Shown: piece by piece, positions 48,574 to 62,400 of the stretch
Position numbering within the stretch: position 1 is the first letter of the stretch
Layout: every line of letters begins with the position of its first letter
Source of the DNA: Gaeumannomyces sp. JS-464
Taxonomy: Eukaryota; Ascomycota; Sordariomycetes; Magnaporthales; Magnaporthaceae
Direction of reading: 5' to 3'
Assembly (NCBI GenBank): GCA_002197995.1
Contig: NGZR01000001.1
Location: forward strand, 2,418,001 to 2,482,000
DNA length: 64,000 nt
Translations under genes and position numbers: made by a program
Notes under the pieces: model-generated
What the model was told of the DNA's origin: nothing
Database searches by the model: none
What the model saw: only the letters and a program-made list of their open reading frames with translations

Positions 48574-51500
48574 GCCCGCTTTTTTGGGGAGGGGCCCTGG
48601 GGGTTCAGCCGACGAACTCGCAGCCGTTTTCGGACGCTTTGTCATCGACTGGCTCTCTCGCAGGCTCGTCTTACTGATGGCGCGCCTCGGCCGCTCGGCG
48701 CCGCCAAACCCTGATCCCCGAGGCTGTGTTGGTTGGCGAGAGTGCCACCACTTTGACACCGGAGATGCCTTTCACCTCGGCAGAGAAGGGGGCGTTCAGG
48801 GGGGATTTGTGGCTTGTCCCACCGTTGTCGCACACGTGCCTAGGGGAGTTCCGGAAGCTGTCAAAGAAGTCGTTATGACGCCGCGGCCACTTTCGCTTCA
48901 TCTGGCATAACGTGGCGAGCTGTCCGTCGGCCGGCAGGACTGGCCCGGGCGGTGGGCAATTGGATTTTCTAAACGAGGGGGCTTATATCAGCAGTCGTTG
49001 TATTGCGGTCCTGCTTCATGGATTGCGCAGAGGTAGGTGGGGCAGTCTGGGCAAGCTTAAATCCGAATAAAATGAAGAGAGCAAAACCGAAAAATTCCCG
49101 ACGCAGGAACCGGCTATTGCTGACTGACTGAGGCTGGACTCTGAGGAGATCCTCCTTTCCCTGGAACAGAGAGGGTCCGGCATGCAAATGCCCGACGCAG
49201 GTCCAGCGAAGCTACTGCGCAGCTATGGAGCAAAGCACCCGCCCGGCGAAGATCTTTTCACATCGTGTTCTTGTTCCAAACGGATCTCCCACTGCTTCCG
49301 AAATGCCCGACGCATCAGCTGTGCTTCAGGGCTGCAGCTTGGGGGAGCCGCGGGCTGCGGGCTGCGGGCACATGCCAACCTGTCTGTGACCATGATATCG
49401 ATTGGCATCTGTACTATTATGTTTTTGGCGAGAGCAAACAAGCCCACAAACACCGACGGACGTGCGAAAAAAAAAAAGAAGAAAAAAAGTCGCCCCATCG
49501 CTAGAAGCGCGCGCTGCCCCGCTGTTCTGGCTCCATCATGGTGCTATCAATCGCGCGCCCCCCAGGCCAGGTCTGCCCTGCCTAGGGCCAGAGCAGGCGT
49601 TCGGTGTGGGCGGGCGTGTGCGACCCGGCACAGCAGGGAAAGGGACCACATTGTGATCCCTTCCTCTCCGCATCTATATTCGTTCCCACGCAGCCTGTTC
49701 AACCTACCACTTTCGCTTTAAACCCCACAGACGTAAAAGGCAAACACTCGCCTTGGGCAGGGCGAACGGCGGCGCTCTCGCGATGGGGCGCTGTCACGGT
49801 GCGCGGTGGGGAGAAGGGAAGGGAGCAACTGCAACGGGGGCGTGGTGGTGGTGGTGGTGGTGGCACAGCTGTGGTGGTAATGGTGATTGCTGGTCTATAA
49901 CAGCCTTATATGGCCCAGGATGGAACGACCCCGGCGACCGAAAAGGCTTCCCAATCCAGTAACCCATTCTCACCTGCGCTCACTCGCTCCCCCCGCAAGG
50001 GAGGGGCGGCCCCGGTTTTCCTGTTGGGGAGAGCTGTCAGTTTGCAGTTGCCGACAGAACGGGCGCGCTCCCGTGGGTCCCCCGACTCCGGAATGAGCCC
50101 CCAGGGCCTTGGGCGAGTGCCGCCGCGTTGGGCTATGAGTGTGCCTTGAGTGTGTGTGTGTGTGTATCCTCCGCTGCTCGGCCAGTGGGCCTGGGCCTGT
50201 CACCACAACCCATCTGGGCTCTCGCTTGCGGAGCTGGGCTACTCAACCAGCCGAGGCGCCGGTAGGCCTCCTGTCATATGATGCCTCCGCTGGTGATAGC
50301 GCCTGAGATGGCCTCACTTTCTTCTTCTCCGCCCCTCGCTGCCATTTTCGATACCTACCTACCCAAAAAGGAACCCCAACAATGTTCCAACCGCCCGATT
50401 TCACAGCGTCGCTTCCGGCGGTGCAAGGGCCAGGAAGCCTCGAAAAGAAGGCAACATCGTTGGTGCAGGGATGTTCCCAGCCCGATCCCCATGCCCGGCC
50501 AGGCCCTGGCCCTGGGTCAGCGTAGCTTTCTGGGTGCCGGCTGGATGGGGGTTACATACGAGGTTCTGGCTGGCAGCACCCCGTGCAGCAAACAAAATTC
50601 ACGGCAACGGGCTGAGCAGCAACGGCAGCCCCTGGGGGGTTTCAGGTCGCGGCTGCAACTGGTGCAACCACGCGTGTTCTTTTTTTTCTTTCTTTTTTTT
50701 CCCCCCCGTTGTTGCTGCGCCTCGGGACTCCGAACAGACGCGTTCGTGTCGGCTGGCACATCGACGTCGCAGCCGTTGTCGTCGGTGGCGCCAGGCTGGG
50801 AGCCGAATAGGGCCATGCAAGCCGTCGCCGACGTCGTAGCGCCCACATTTCGTTCAAACATACACACACACACACACAACGCACACAACACATCGTAAAA
50901 AAAAAGCAGACTCGCGGCCTTGGAGGCGTGTTTGATAGGGCGCCATTCCATCTATCCGGGCGCGTCGGTCCTGGGCCCCTTGCCCCATATTCTTCTCGTC
51001 CTTCCACGCTCTGCATTCCGTTCTCGTTAATTGGGGTTTTTCCAATTGTGATAGATGACGGCCTCGAGGTAACCACCCAGCCCACAGCCCGTCGCCCTAG
51101 GTGGTATTTGGTGACCCTTTACCGTGCAGTATGTGCACACTTGGCGGCGCAGGACACGGCGATTTCCGCCTTGTCAGGGGAAGAGAGAAAAAAATGGCAA
51201 TATACGGATGTGGTGCTAGCTGCATACCGCAGCAGCCTCGGTGGGCACTTGGAATGGATCTGGCGATGGCTTCTACCGCTCTTTCGGACCCCCCCGCCGG
51301 CTCTTGCACGCTGGCATGTGGGTGGTGGTCATGATAACCCTCCCGGCCTCGTCATAGTGGGATTTATGGATTCGTCTCCTCCCCATCTTGACTGCGGCGG
51401 TCGCAATAAATTATGCATGATGGCCGGGGCGCAGTTGTCGAGTCGTCCCAATGAGGAGCGACATAATCATAACCACCATAGCAGAGCCCACCGCAGCCCC

Positions 51501-54500
51501 GTTTTGTGTATTTATCATTTCCCACGCCCCCTCCGTTGCACAAGCCAGTCGGTCGCAAAGACACCGTTTAAGATAAAGCCCGGGCCGCTTGCGCGGGGAT
51601 TTAGGCCGCACGCACACGCGCGTGTTGCATGCACTAGTGCACACGGTCTGGCGGCGGCCTGGATCTCGCGTGCGAGTCGCTTTCCGCATTCGCATGCGAC
51701 GGCCGACGCCGGGCGGATGGGGATGTGCAAGCGAAAAGAAGTATATGTGGTGCGTTAAAGGAGTGTCGAGGAAAGGGTCTTGGAGGCGCGGGAGCTTTGG
51801 TCCTGGCGCTGCCCAAGAAAAGAAAGGAGAGGCAGCCAACTGATCAATAAAAAAGACAATTGCGATGTTTTGAAAGGGCCGGTTCGAGCGACCAATCGCC
51901 CATTGTTCCTTGGAACGTGCCTTTGTCAGTCTCGCTGCCGCTGCCCGATGCCACGTATAGCTGAGAAACAGTATAGACCATAAGAATATTATCACAACCT
52001 ATCGTGATATCCCGCGTTTGCGGCCTTTAATATCCATGGAGAGAATCTTCCTCCTATCAAAAGCCGCTGGGCGTGGGACATCACACAGAAGAAAAAAAAA
52101 AGAAAGGCAAACTGCCGCGGTGCATGCGCCGGCTTGCGTCTCGGCCAGGTACTAAATGTGACGACGCGGGACGTATTCCAAGTGTGCGAAGTACGGTATT
52201 CCCTTTTCTCTCCATCCGTTGTGGGTCGTTGGGGGACTATCGGCCTCCCACACAACCTCTCGCGCCGCCTGCCAGGCACGCGCGGGAAGGGCGATGCCAT
52301 CTCCAAGCCCCCCTCCCCTCCCCGCCGGCGACGGTGAAGCACCTGCCGATTCCGGGACGCAGAGAGCATGTGTCAAAAAGGGACGCCAGTCCCGGATGGC
52401 CGGATGAGGAGCGAAGGGAAAAGGTGGGCTGCCCACTAGTCAGCACCCAAATTGCACCCTTGTTCTTCTGCGATCCATCCGTGTGCGGTTTTGTTTCATT
52501 ATGGATCGTGTATATAATCGCCTGTTCAGTATATATGGAGATTTTGTGGTGATTGATAACGCCCCGCGGAGTCGGGTAGGTGAGGTTAAGGCGTCTTTTT
52601 GATGTTATGTCGCCATTAACTAAGCGTGGGGCACTCTTTTTTTTCTTCCCTGAACCTCGAGACCGCTTTGTCTGGAGGCGAGGTTGGGACGAAGACGAAA
52701 CAAAAAAAACAAAAAAAACAAGCAGGCGTCTGTGCTTTTCCCTCCCTCCCTCGGCTCCGACTCCGGCGTGCGTCCCTGCTTGGCGCATTGAGCAAACAAA
52801 GAGCCCACCCCGCTAGCCGGCTACCGAGCCGAAGCCGGGAGGCGCAATCGTTGGTGTCTGTCATGCAAACCAGTGGCGCATGAGCACCATTCTCTGGTTC
52901 CGAGCTGATCTTCGTCTCCGAAAGTCGACCCCCTCGGAGACATTGACTGCTGTTCACGTGGGCGGGGCGGCAGGCACTCGAGAGGCAGGCTCGCTTCGAC
53001 GCTGGACCGACCGACACGACCTGTCACCTTTGGGAGGGGTGTGTGTGTGTGATGTTGATGTTTCTACATACATCCACAGCTGTCCTTTTGATTCATCCCC
53101 GGTCGAGGCGAATCCCCTCGCATCCCACATCAGCCCCTTGCCGTCTCCATCATCCATTATCGCCATATTGGTATTTGTTTATCGCCCCTCTCCAACCCCT
53201 CACTCGGGCCCAATACGCCAACGCACCGTCCTGACTCTCCGCCCTGCGATCAATATGATATTCCCCTGCGATGGACGATCTCGGCGCGCAGGGGCTCAAT
53301 CGTAATCCTCCTCTTCTTTTTTCTTTTCGCCACAGCATTATCCATCTCTGTTGTCAATTGGGTTGGCGGGAGCGAGGCCCGCGCCGGCGCCGCAGCAGCA
53401 AAAGTCAAACTAGATTAATGGCGCAATTCATGACAGGACAGCCCATGGGTTTGTGTACGCCCCCCACGCTGCTCGCCGACTCGAGAGGGTGGTGGTTTCC
53501 ATACCGTGGGGCAAAGGGCGATCGATGGACAGGCGAAAGGCTATACGTAGCACATAGAGGCACATATATCGTGACATCCATCTCTTGGTTGACCTGCCAT
53601 CGCTTCACGGTGATCGCTTGTCGAAACAAAAAAGAAAAATGGCTCGCAAAACCTGCCATTTTGCACACAGACGGCCGCGGGCGGGCGGGCGGCAGTGGCA
53701 AGGCGACACACCCCCAAGCAAGCCCAAGGGCCCGCGACGACGGGTTTGACGGATAGGACTCTCTCTCTCTCTTGAGGGGAAAAACACAGAAGGGACAGGG
53801 CGTGACAATCCTGGGTGGAGACGTCAACGCCCCTCGCCGGCGGACCAGTCGCGTCACCCCAAGCCCTACTAGCGTCCCCAGTTTCCAGTTTGCAACGTTG
53901 GAATGGGATTCAAAGCAAATGCAGGTCCCCTCCCCCTGGTGGGAGAGACGACGCACTTGTTCCCGTGACGGGCGGGCCCAGTATAGCGGGCGTGGGTTAA
54001 TATGCAAGGGGCCTGTAGGTTGCGTCAGAAGCGAGATATCTTCGCCTTTTCGTTGCGCCTCTGCTCCCCGCTCTCGCTGTCGTCGTCACTTTTCTGTTTT
54101 GTCCAGTCGCAAGTCGGTGCGTCGTCGTCGCAAAGCAGGAACCCCGACCGGGGGGGGCGGGCGCCGCGGGACGGGAGTGAGCGAGGCGGGCGGGCGGACA
54201 GGAACAAGACAGGGAGGGGACTTTTCGAAATGGCCGAGGCGGTCAGGAAAGCTCACACCCCCCGGGCAGCCGTATGTAGGTCGCAGCTACCCAGAGTTGG
54301 ACCCCTGGGTTGGGTTGCAGTGCGAAAAGAAAATCATCACTTGGCGCGTACCCAGAAATGAGGGAGGAGGATAACCAAAGTTGACGAGAAGAAAAAAGGG
54401 GAAAGGGCTGGAATGGTAGAGGTTAGTGGTGGTATGGATGGAGCAAGTGTGGTGCCTGGCAGATGCGCGACGGTGGCTCTCTCTCTCTCTCTCCCATACA

Positions 54501-56413
54501 TGGTAGGTGAGGAAATGCTCCGGTTGGGTGGGGGGCTCCTCATTGATCTCCTGTGCATACTAGAGCCAAAAGCTCGATGCACAAAAGGGGAGCTCAACCA
54601 GAAATCCAGCGACGATGGCACCGCGACTCTCTTGCGACCTGGAAATCAAACGCCGATCTTGGGAGGGGGTGGGCGCTGTAGTTTCGGGGCAATTGCGGAA
54701 AAACCACTGTGGGAAATAACAAACTTGTCACCTGCAGCTGAAACGTGGGTGATGATGTCGACTGTGACGATTGTGACGGCGATAACGGACATGGACTTTC
54801 CAAGATGCGCGATGCGTCTGCTCTCTGTACCTGCGGGCTCCCACTACCACCAACATGAACTGCTTCTCTCCAGATCTCGTCCAACTGGATTGGATGGCTG
54901 ACCTGCGGCGCACCAGCGTGGGCGAGCCATTTCTGCTGCAACCGTGTGCACATGTTCGCATATTTTTTTTTCTTTCTTTTCGGTCTCCTTTTTTCTTGGC
55001 CTGTGATGAGTTCGCATATGCACATCGCCTCGCTTGTCAGTCTGGAACGTAACCCTTTTTTCTTTTTTGGCTCCTTTCCCCTCTTTTTGTGGTGTTGCAT
55101 TTTTTGCTTTGTAGCATATGAACGAGTAAGTCGGACTGATGCCCCGTCACGGCCCCAGCTTCCGGCCATGAGGGGCCGCACGTCTCCTGGGAGCCCGACT
55201 ATTGCACCACCAGGCCCCGAGGCGGCCCGCCCCACCAGGTCACAGTTCCGGCGGCCAGAGTCCGAGATGTAGCAAAAAAAAGAAGAAAAAAAAAAGCAGG
55301 GACGGAAAGGAAACTGAAAAAAAAGAAAGGAGATGGGCTGCACTGCCAAAGCAGGCTGGAGCACCGAGATCGAATGATTTTCGTCTTCCCCGCCCGGCGC
55401 CTCCTTCCGTTGGCAGACAGACGGCATCAAGAAAGCTACCTATCCAAGTGTCGGGGATTTTTCGTTTCTTGGTGCGATCGGCAGCGGCTATAAACTTGCC
55501 ATGAATGATGTGCCGTGCATGTTGCCGCCGCCGCTGCTGCGACTGCGTTCCAAATCTCCTATCTTCCCCAGCCTCCCGCAGGAGTTCGCAGCAGAACCAC
55601 GTCCCGGCCGGGTGGGCCAAACTTGGGCATGTTCTGTTCTCTCTCGATCGCCACTGCATTGCAGAAACCAGTCCCGACCCCGGCTCGAGACGCTGGGCAG
55701 AAACACCCCCTCTCTCTGGCTCGTCACACTCTACTTGGTCTATCGCGTGTTCTCAAAAAAAGTGGTGATAATGCATGATAACAACTGCCGACCATGGACA
55801 TGCGTACTTCCCGCAGCATGCATCGTTGGATATGCCTTGATATTTGGTTGACGTAACCTCTCGCCAACTCAATCACCTCCTCAGCCGAGTTTTATGCAGG
55901 GGGCGTTTGCTTCATTTGGAGCTACAGCCCAAAAGGCAACGAGCTTTCGCGACGGCATTTGCGGCAGGCAAAGTAGCACAGCAACATCACCATACCCGCT
56001 GCCAATACGCACTTCACTCCGAACCATCACAATCACACATCGCATTGGCCCAGGGGGTTGCCCGGGTAGGGAAAGAGTGACTCGCCGCTCTCGCCCGTGC
56101 AGAAAAAAAATAACATTGTGTGACCGGTGAAGACCTGGTCGGTGACGAGAGCCCGCGTTGTCGTGATGCTGCCTGTCCTGTGGGCAGGGGAAGAAAAAAA
56201 AAAGGATCAGTTAGTGCTCGGCTGGAAGCAACCTATGCTAGTCGGCATCGTCACCGACCGCCTCAAAAGGTGGAAAGAATCCACGAGGCTGTCAGCAGGC
56301 CATGCCGCCCTGCCCTACCCTTGCTAGACTCGACCGTCTAGCCCTTTTAACAGCTTCCGACCATCGCAGCAGCGCTAGCCTGGTAGGTAACAACTCAAAG
56401 CCGCCAAAGAAGT

Positions 56414-56433
56414 AAAAAAAAAAAAAAAAAAAA
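56414..56433 (+). repeat. A homopolymer, 20 nt
   Basis: An uninterrupted A run in non-coding sequence. Confidence 0.95.
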
Positions 56434-59257
56434 GCCAAGAGACCAAAACGGCCCTGGGGCTTGCAGCAGTTTGCAGGACTTGCGAGCTGCTAACTGCCCT
56501 AGCCCGCCACACTTGCATCTGACTGCAGCACAAGCCTTCATCTCTAGCTCGCCCAGGCTGGGGAGAGTTCACGACTGTCCGATTTGGGCCGGGATTTTCT
56601 GCTGTCCACCAAGGCTCCCTCTCCCCTTGCCTTCCGCATCCAGCCTCTCGAGCCAGCCTCCTTCTTCTCTTCCCATGCACTCCCCTCCAGACCTGGCCAT
56701 CGTGGACTAACACGCCCCTTTCGGCCGCCCTGGCTTGCTGATTGAGGAGAAAGCCCTGCCTCCCCCTTTTTTTTTTTTTTTCTTTCTCTCTCTCGGTTTC
56801 CCCTTTTTGCTGCTTCTGACCCGCCACCCGATCTGCATGCATCTCGGCCTGGTCGGGGGCGTGGCTACATCGCTTTTGCGCTTCTCACCGTGCTCCTCTT
56901 TCTTATCGCCGGGCGCTTTCCCTCCGGATAGCTGCAGGTGCTAAGCTAATGGACGGGCACCAGACTTGTCCTTACGGGGTGCCCTTGTCCCGATTGCCGT
57001 CCTGGGCGTCCCCTTGCGGCCATCGAGAGCTGCCAAAAAAACAGAGGCGAAACTCAAATATTGTTCATGTGTCCGCCTGCAGCGCTCGTGGCTATCGGGT
57101 GGCTGTTTCTGCGGGCACGGTCTAGATCTAGACCCGCGAGTTCCCTCCAAAGTGGTCCGCAGTAGTGCTGAGGCTGCCGGGCCGGCAAAAGGGAGCATGA
57201 ATACCTCTTCCGCCCTCGAGGCCGGTCTGGTCGTATTGGGGGCGCACGATAACGGAGAGAGAGAGATGTGTGGGTGAACAAGGGAACGCCATCTACGCCA
57301 TTCAATGGGTATTCCACGGCTTGCCCATTATTTTCCCGCCGTTGCCGCCCTGGCTTGTCATCCATGTACGTACCTTTTCCTTTCCTTCTCGTGACCTCGT
57401 CGCCGCGCCGGAAGAAGGGAGAGACCGGGATCGGGGACCAGGGGAGAAAGCACACGCCGCCACGGGGCCAAAGGAGGGAAACAGGAACATTGCCGGCCGC
57501 CCTCTCCCCTTCTCACAGGCCCCCACCAACGCCCGTCGCACGGCCTTGCCTCGCTGCCTATTCCCGGAGGTGGGTGCGAGCGCGCGCATCGGGTCGTGCG
57601 TGGGGTTCTACAACCGCCCCCAATAAAGCAAGATCAGGCGCCTGGCTATCCTCCGCTGCTGTGAGACGCCGGGTTCCCACAACTCCCCCAGGCCGGGTTT
57701 CTCCTCATCTGCCTGCCTAGATTGGGGGACTCGCCAGAGGAAAAAAGATGGGCAGAAAGGCCCGGCTGCAGCTAGGTTCGGCCTGCATGGCGGGCGCGGG
57801 CGGGTATCACATACTCACTCCTGCAGGCACCCGTCGAGTTCCACAAGGCGAGGCAAGAGGCCGCCGTTTACTGCATCTCTCTAATCTATCTTGCTCCGTG
57901 CGAGGGGTAAAAAACAAAAGAGATGGCAGGCGGGAGAAAGGGACAGCCTTTGGGTCTCGGGGCGGCGTGGTGCGAACTACCTTCCCACCCACGGCTAGCT
58001 AGCAACCTAGTTCCCGTGCTGTTGCCCTCAGTGATTTACCCCTTGGCCGCGCAGCGACTGTGCGACCGACTGTGCGTTTTGCGTTTACCCGCCGGGGCGC
58101 CGCCCCCCCGCGTGGTCGAGATGCTGTGTTGGTGGCACACAACCAGGTAGGCAAAAATAAGTTTCCTATGCTGTGCTTGCATTGGATGGATCAAGGGCTC
58201 TCCTGCACAGGGGTGGGCAAAGCCTTCCACCCCACGTCCTCAAGAACACCCTGCGATATCGGCCGTGGCTATGGCTATGCCAGGTCCCTACAGAGAGAAA
58301 GCCAGTGTGCAGCAGCGCCGTCGGGACTCCTTCAGGCATCGGCCGCGTTCCCGGCAAGTCACTGCGCCGAGCCTTGGGAGCCTCGCCCGCCTGGCTTCAA
58401 AACACCCGAAAAGGCGGCGGAGGCTCTGTCGCGGGCGCACGGGTTTCATTTCCGAGGTGGCACCGCGGCCCGGACCCTGCCTTTTCTTCTTGCTCTGTCC
58501 CCTGTTGACAGTTTCGTTCGTCTCTGTGTTGCCGACGCGGGCGGGGACTTTGTGACAACAGACCGACACATGCCACCTCAAGCCATGTCACCACCACCAC
58601 CACCACCTTTGCAATCACTTCCCGGCTCGCCGTTGGTCTCAGGCGAGACTGGATACGGGTATGAGCCGCCGCCATCCGCCTGTCCGCGCCCAATATGGAT
58701 ACCCTCTTCTTTGCTTCTCCGCTGACCGCCTGCTGCAAAGCCCGGCTCGGGGTAGGCCGCCAACAACCCCTTTCCGGGATGAGCTTCTTCTTGGAAGCGA
58801 CATTGAGGGGCCTATGATCCGAAGCCGGTAAGCGGGAGCTTGCAAGGACAGTGGGAGAACCTGTTTTTTTTTTTTCCGTCAATGTATTGGCCTAGGGGGC
58901 GAGGACGCCACCCATGATGCGGCTGCGGGTATGGCTTGGGGGGACCACAGCCTCGCCCGGGTTTGCTGCCAGCCAGTCATCTCAACGCACGACAGCGTCC
59001 GTGGCCCTTATCCGACGTGGGCTCTGAGAAAGAGGGGTTTACATACTTGGTTTTTGCTTCTCGACGGCGAAAATCTCCTCTCTGACAGGTCATATTCGCG
59101 TGTCCTGCCTCCTCTGGGCGGGCTGATCGAAACCTCGGGTTCCACTTTTTCCTCTTTTCGTCCTCTCGTGTTCAACCCCTTCTTGCTTTTTTATCTTTCC
59201 AGGGAAGCACCCGGTTCGTTGTTCTGATTGCGCACTGTTGAGCTGCCTGCCTGCCTG

Positions 59258-59258
<1 letters not shown>

Positions 59259-59295
<37 letters not shown>
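59259..59295 (+). repeat. T homopolymer, 37 nt
   Basis: The longest homopolymer in the window, directly preceded by a short TGCC/CTGC tetranucleotide array (59244-59257). Confidence 0.97.
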
Positions 59296-59298
<3 letters not shown>

Positions 59299-59453
59299 TC
59301 TTTTCTTTGGGCGGAAATGGAGGGAACAAGCGGGCCGGCCCTGGGACTGATAGATTGTGGACTTTGTGTTACGTACAGCAAGACTCGCTCGGATCGACTT
59401 GCCACCAACTACGGCTACTGCTACAGGTTGTTGTCGTTCCTGCTTCTCCTTCT

Positions 59454-59456
<3 letters not shown>

Positions 59457-59492
<36 letters not shown>
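59457..59492 (+). repeat. (TC)18 microsatellite
   Basis: A 36-nt TC tract 160 bp after the 37-nt T run. Confidence 0.96.
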
Positions 59493-59496
<4 letters not shown>

Positions 59497-62400
59497 ATAG
59501 GGGTCCAGGGAAGGCCGAGCGGATCTAACACAGATCCCAGTGTCCAGACAAAGTAGCCAACCAAGTAAGAGAAATAATGGTTAAAAGAAGAAATCTCCAG
59601 GATCAACTTGCTCGTTCTGTGATTTACCGCCGACACGCCCCCCCCCGCCCTCCGGAGATGTTTTTGTTCCTGACCAACGGCCGTCGACGGCGTCACGGGC
59701 CCTGAAACAGGCGATTAGCAACTTTCCGAAGACCAGGTGCTCCTATCTCTGGCCCACCCCAGCCCGGGTCTTTCCTCCTTCGTCTTCCAACTCCATCTCA
59801 TTGGCTGGGTAGGGTAGGGGGTAGAGGGTTGGGCCTTGGAGTGGGTGTTGACGGATGATGCACGACCTTGCCACCAAGTTCGTTTTTTGTTTTTTTACTC
59901 TCTCGTGAAGGGGAGGACCTTGAATGGCCGTGTGATTTTTGATGGAGAAGGGCCCGTCCGTCCGTGTGAGGAGGCGTCTGTTGCTCATTCTTCAACGAGC
60001 AAACAAACACACAGACACTCGGTGGGTGGATGGCGAAGAGGGGCGAGTGGGTGGGTGGGTGCAAGTCGCCGGCCCTTTGTCCCGTCGCGGGCTACAGCCA
60101 TGGCGTCGTCGCCGGGCTGCTGCCGCGTTCGCTGGCTGCTGATTCTTGGCCCATCTCCTCATTTCCCTTTCCACGTCCGTCCTTGTCCATGCGCTATCGT
60201 CGTCGTCTGGCCGTTTGGCTTTGCGTCTGCTGCTCCTCACCACCACCACCACCGCCACCCATCCCCTTAACAGCATCCTTTTATGAAAACGCTCTTCGGA
60301 GCTGCCACTAGTAGGGCTGCTTAGGCGCACCGCACGCACACGCCTCGTCCAGCCAGGGGCACTCGTTCCTGCGGTTTCCCGCTGTCACTGGCCGGCGTGC
60401 ATGGAGACGGGTTCCCTGCATTGGGGAAGGCGCCGCCTCCATCCAGTCTTTGCTTGTCCTTCCTTGCTTCTTTTTTAGCGCAAGGCATCTTCAAACAGGC
60501 GCCATCCCCGGAAATGAGGATGCTGATGGTGGCCTCTCCCTACAGCACGGCGCCCGTAAGGATGATGCCTCGGCAGTTCCTGGTTTGATAACAAAAGAAC
60601 CGCCACCGTCCGTCCTCTCTGCCCCTGGGCCAAAAGGTGCTGCTGCCGGTCTGGCCAAAGAAGGGGGCGTGTGTTGTCGCTGCTGTTCAAGGTTCTCGTG
60701 CGTTGGGCACCTTGTCGAGAAACGGGGGCGGTCCCTCGAGCGCTTCACTAGCCATGCGGGGCGGTCGACTTGGCAGCTGGGTCCCTTTCCGAGGCCGCGG
60801 CGCCTCTTCCATAGTCCCGTCCCCACCCCTTTTTTAGAGCCGAATAGCCCTCGTCTACTCATATTGGACCCGTTGTCTTTTCAGATTTCGGGAAGAGAAG
60901 CCATCACTGCAGTAGAGAAAAAGAAAAAGAAAAAAGAGGGATCACCCTTGCATGGAACGGACGCGGCGTGAGTCCTGCTCTATGCACGATATTCCCCGAG
61001 CCGGACGGGGGCCAGCCAATGCACGCTCTACGGAGATGGCCTTGCAGATTTTGCCCACGCTTTGTCTTCCGCCTCTGGCTCTGTTGCCAAGGTCCCGAGG
61101 CCTGATGATTGATCCAGGAACGAAGAATCATGCTGGGAAAAATGGACGCTCGCGCGAGCGCGTGTGTGTGTCTGTGTGTGCATACGCCAGGAGAAATGGC
61201 GGTAGACGCCCTCCTATCGTGCCGTCCGTGGCGTGGCGTTGTTTTCTTGAGCTGCTTCTTTACGCTGATCTCCGACGGGGGTCTTACGGATCACGACACT
61301 CAGTCACCTTTGTCCTCGAGTCTTAATACACCGAAGCAAGCCGCGAGTTTTGCAGGTCGCTTTTTGCCTCCCAGCCACTCCCCTCTCCGCTTCTGGGATG
61401 GGGGCTCCTGGCCTCAAACCTGGGACCCTGTTCCATCCGATGTCTTGCGTACGAGCTGCGCAGTAAGGCCGATGCTCATCAGTTCTTTTTATTGATTTCG
61501 CATGCAGTCTATCCCCTTTTTTTCGATCCCCAGATATGCCTAGGACAAAAGTGTCCTGGAGCCGGTTTGGTCTTGTGTGTGATGGTCCCCGGCTCCCTGT
61601 CTCCTTCTGCCGGGGGGGGGGGGGTGTTCGCCATAGGCAAGGAAGGAAATGTGGGAGAAAGAATAAAAAGCGAACCGCGCCTGGAGCGAAAAGAAAACTC
61701 TGACGCCACTGGGGCCAGCAGCGCAAAGAACCGCGGAACGGCGGCTAGACACTATTTTGTTTTAGTCCCTCGCAGAAGCACAGACTGGGCACGCTTGTCG
61801 GGATTTGGCTCCTAGATAGAAGGGTTGGGCGCGCGCGCGGGGGCTTTGGAAGGTGTGTGTGGGTAGTTTTTTCTTCTTTGAGGCCCTCGTAATGCCCTAA
61901 GTCCCCCTGGAAAGATAGCAGAGAAAAGCGTGTAGAGCTAGACTCTGTCCAGCTCTACAGCGCGAAGCTACAACAGAAGGCTTTGCGGGCATGTTGATCC
62001 TTTCCTAGACGAAGGAAAAAAAAACTGGCCCCGACACCCCTTTTCTTGACTTGCATGGATGTCCCGGCCGCCTGGATTTGTTCGTGATTGTTCGAGTCCC
62101 TCCCACGCCACCCCTGCGACGCACACGCAACAAAGGCCGAAAGAGCGAGGGGGCACGGGTCCCGCGAAAGATCACGTATCCCGGTCGAGGAATGACGATT
62201 GCCACACACCTGTTGGTCAAGCTTGGCCGGCGGGGGCGGGGTCATGGGTTCCTGGGTTTGCGCAATGCACTAGAAGGCGACCGGGCCAAGTGAAACGCGG
62301 CCGGCGGCAGCGAAAGAAAATGTGTGTTAGCGATGGCGGAGCTGGTCGGCTGTCCCTGAACAGGACTGGTGCTGCGCTGTGGGTGCATCTGCGCGGGGAG

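Noticed and set aside
50928..51758. 276-codon open frame, plus strand
   Set aside because: Starts at TTTGATAGG-type sequence without an ATG, mixed codon use, no recognisable domain.
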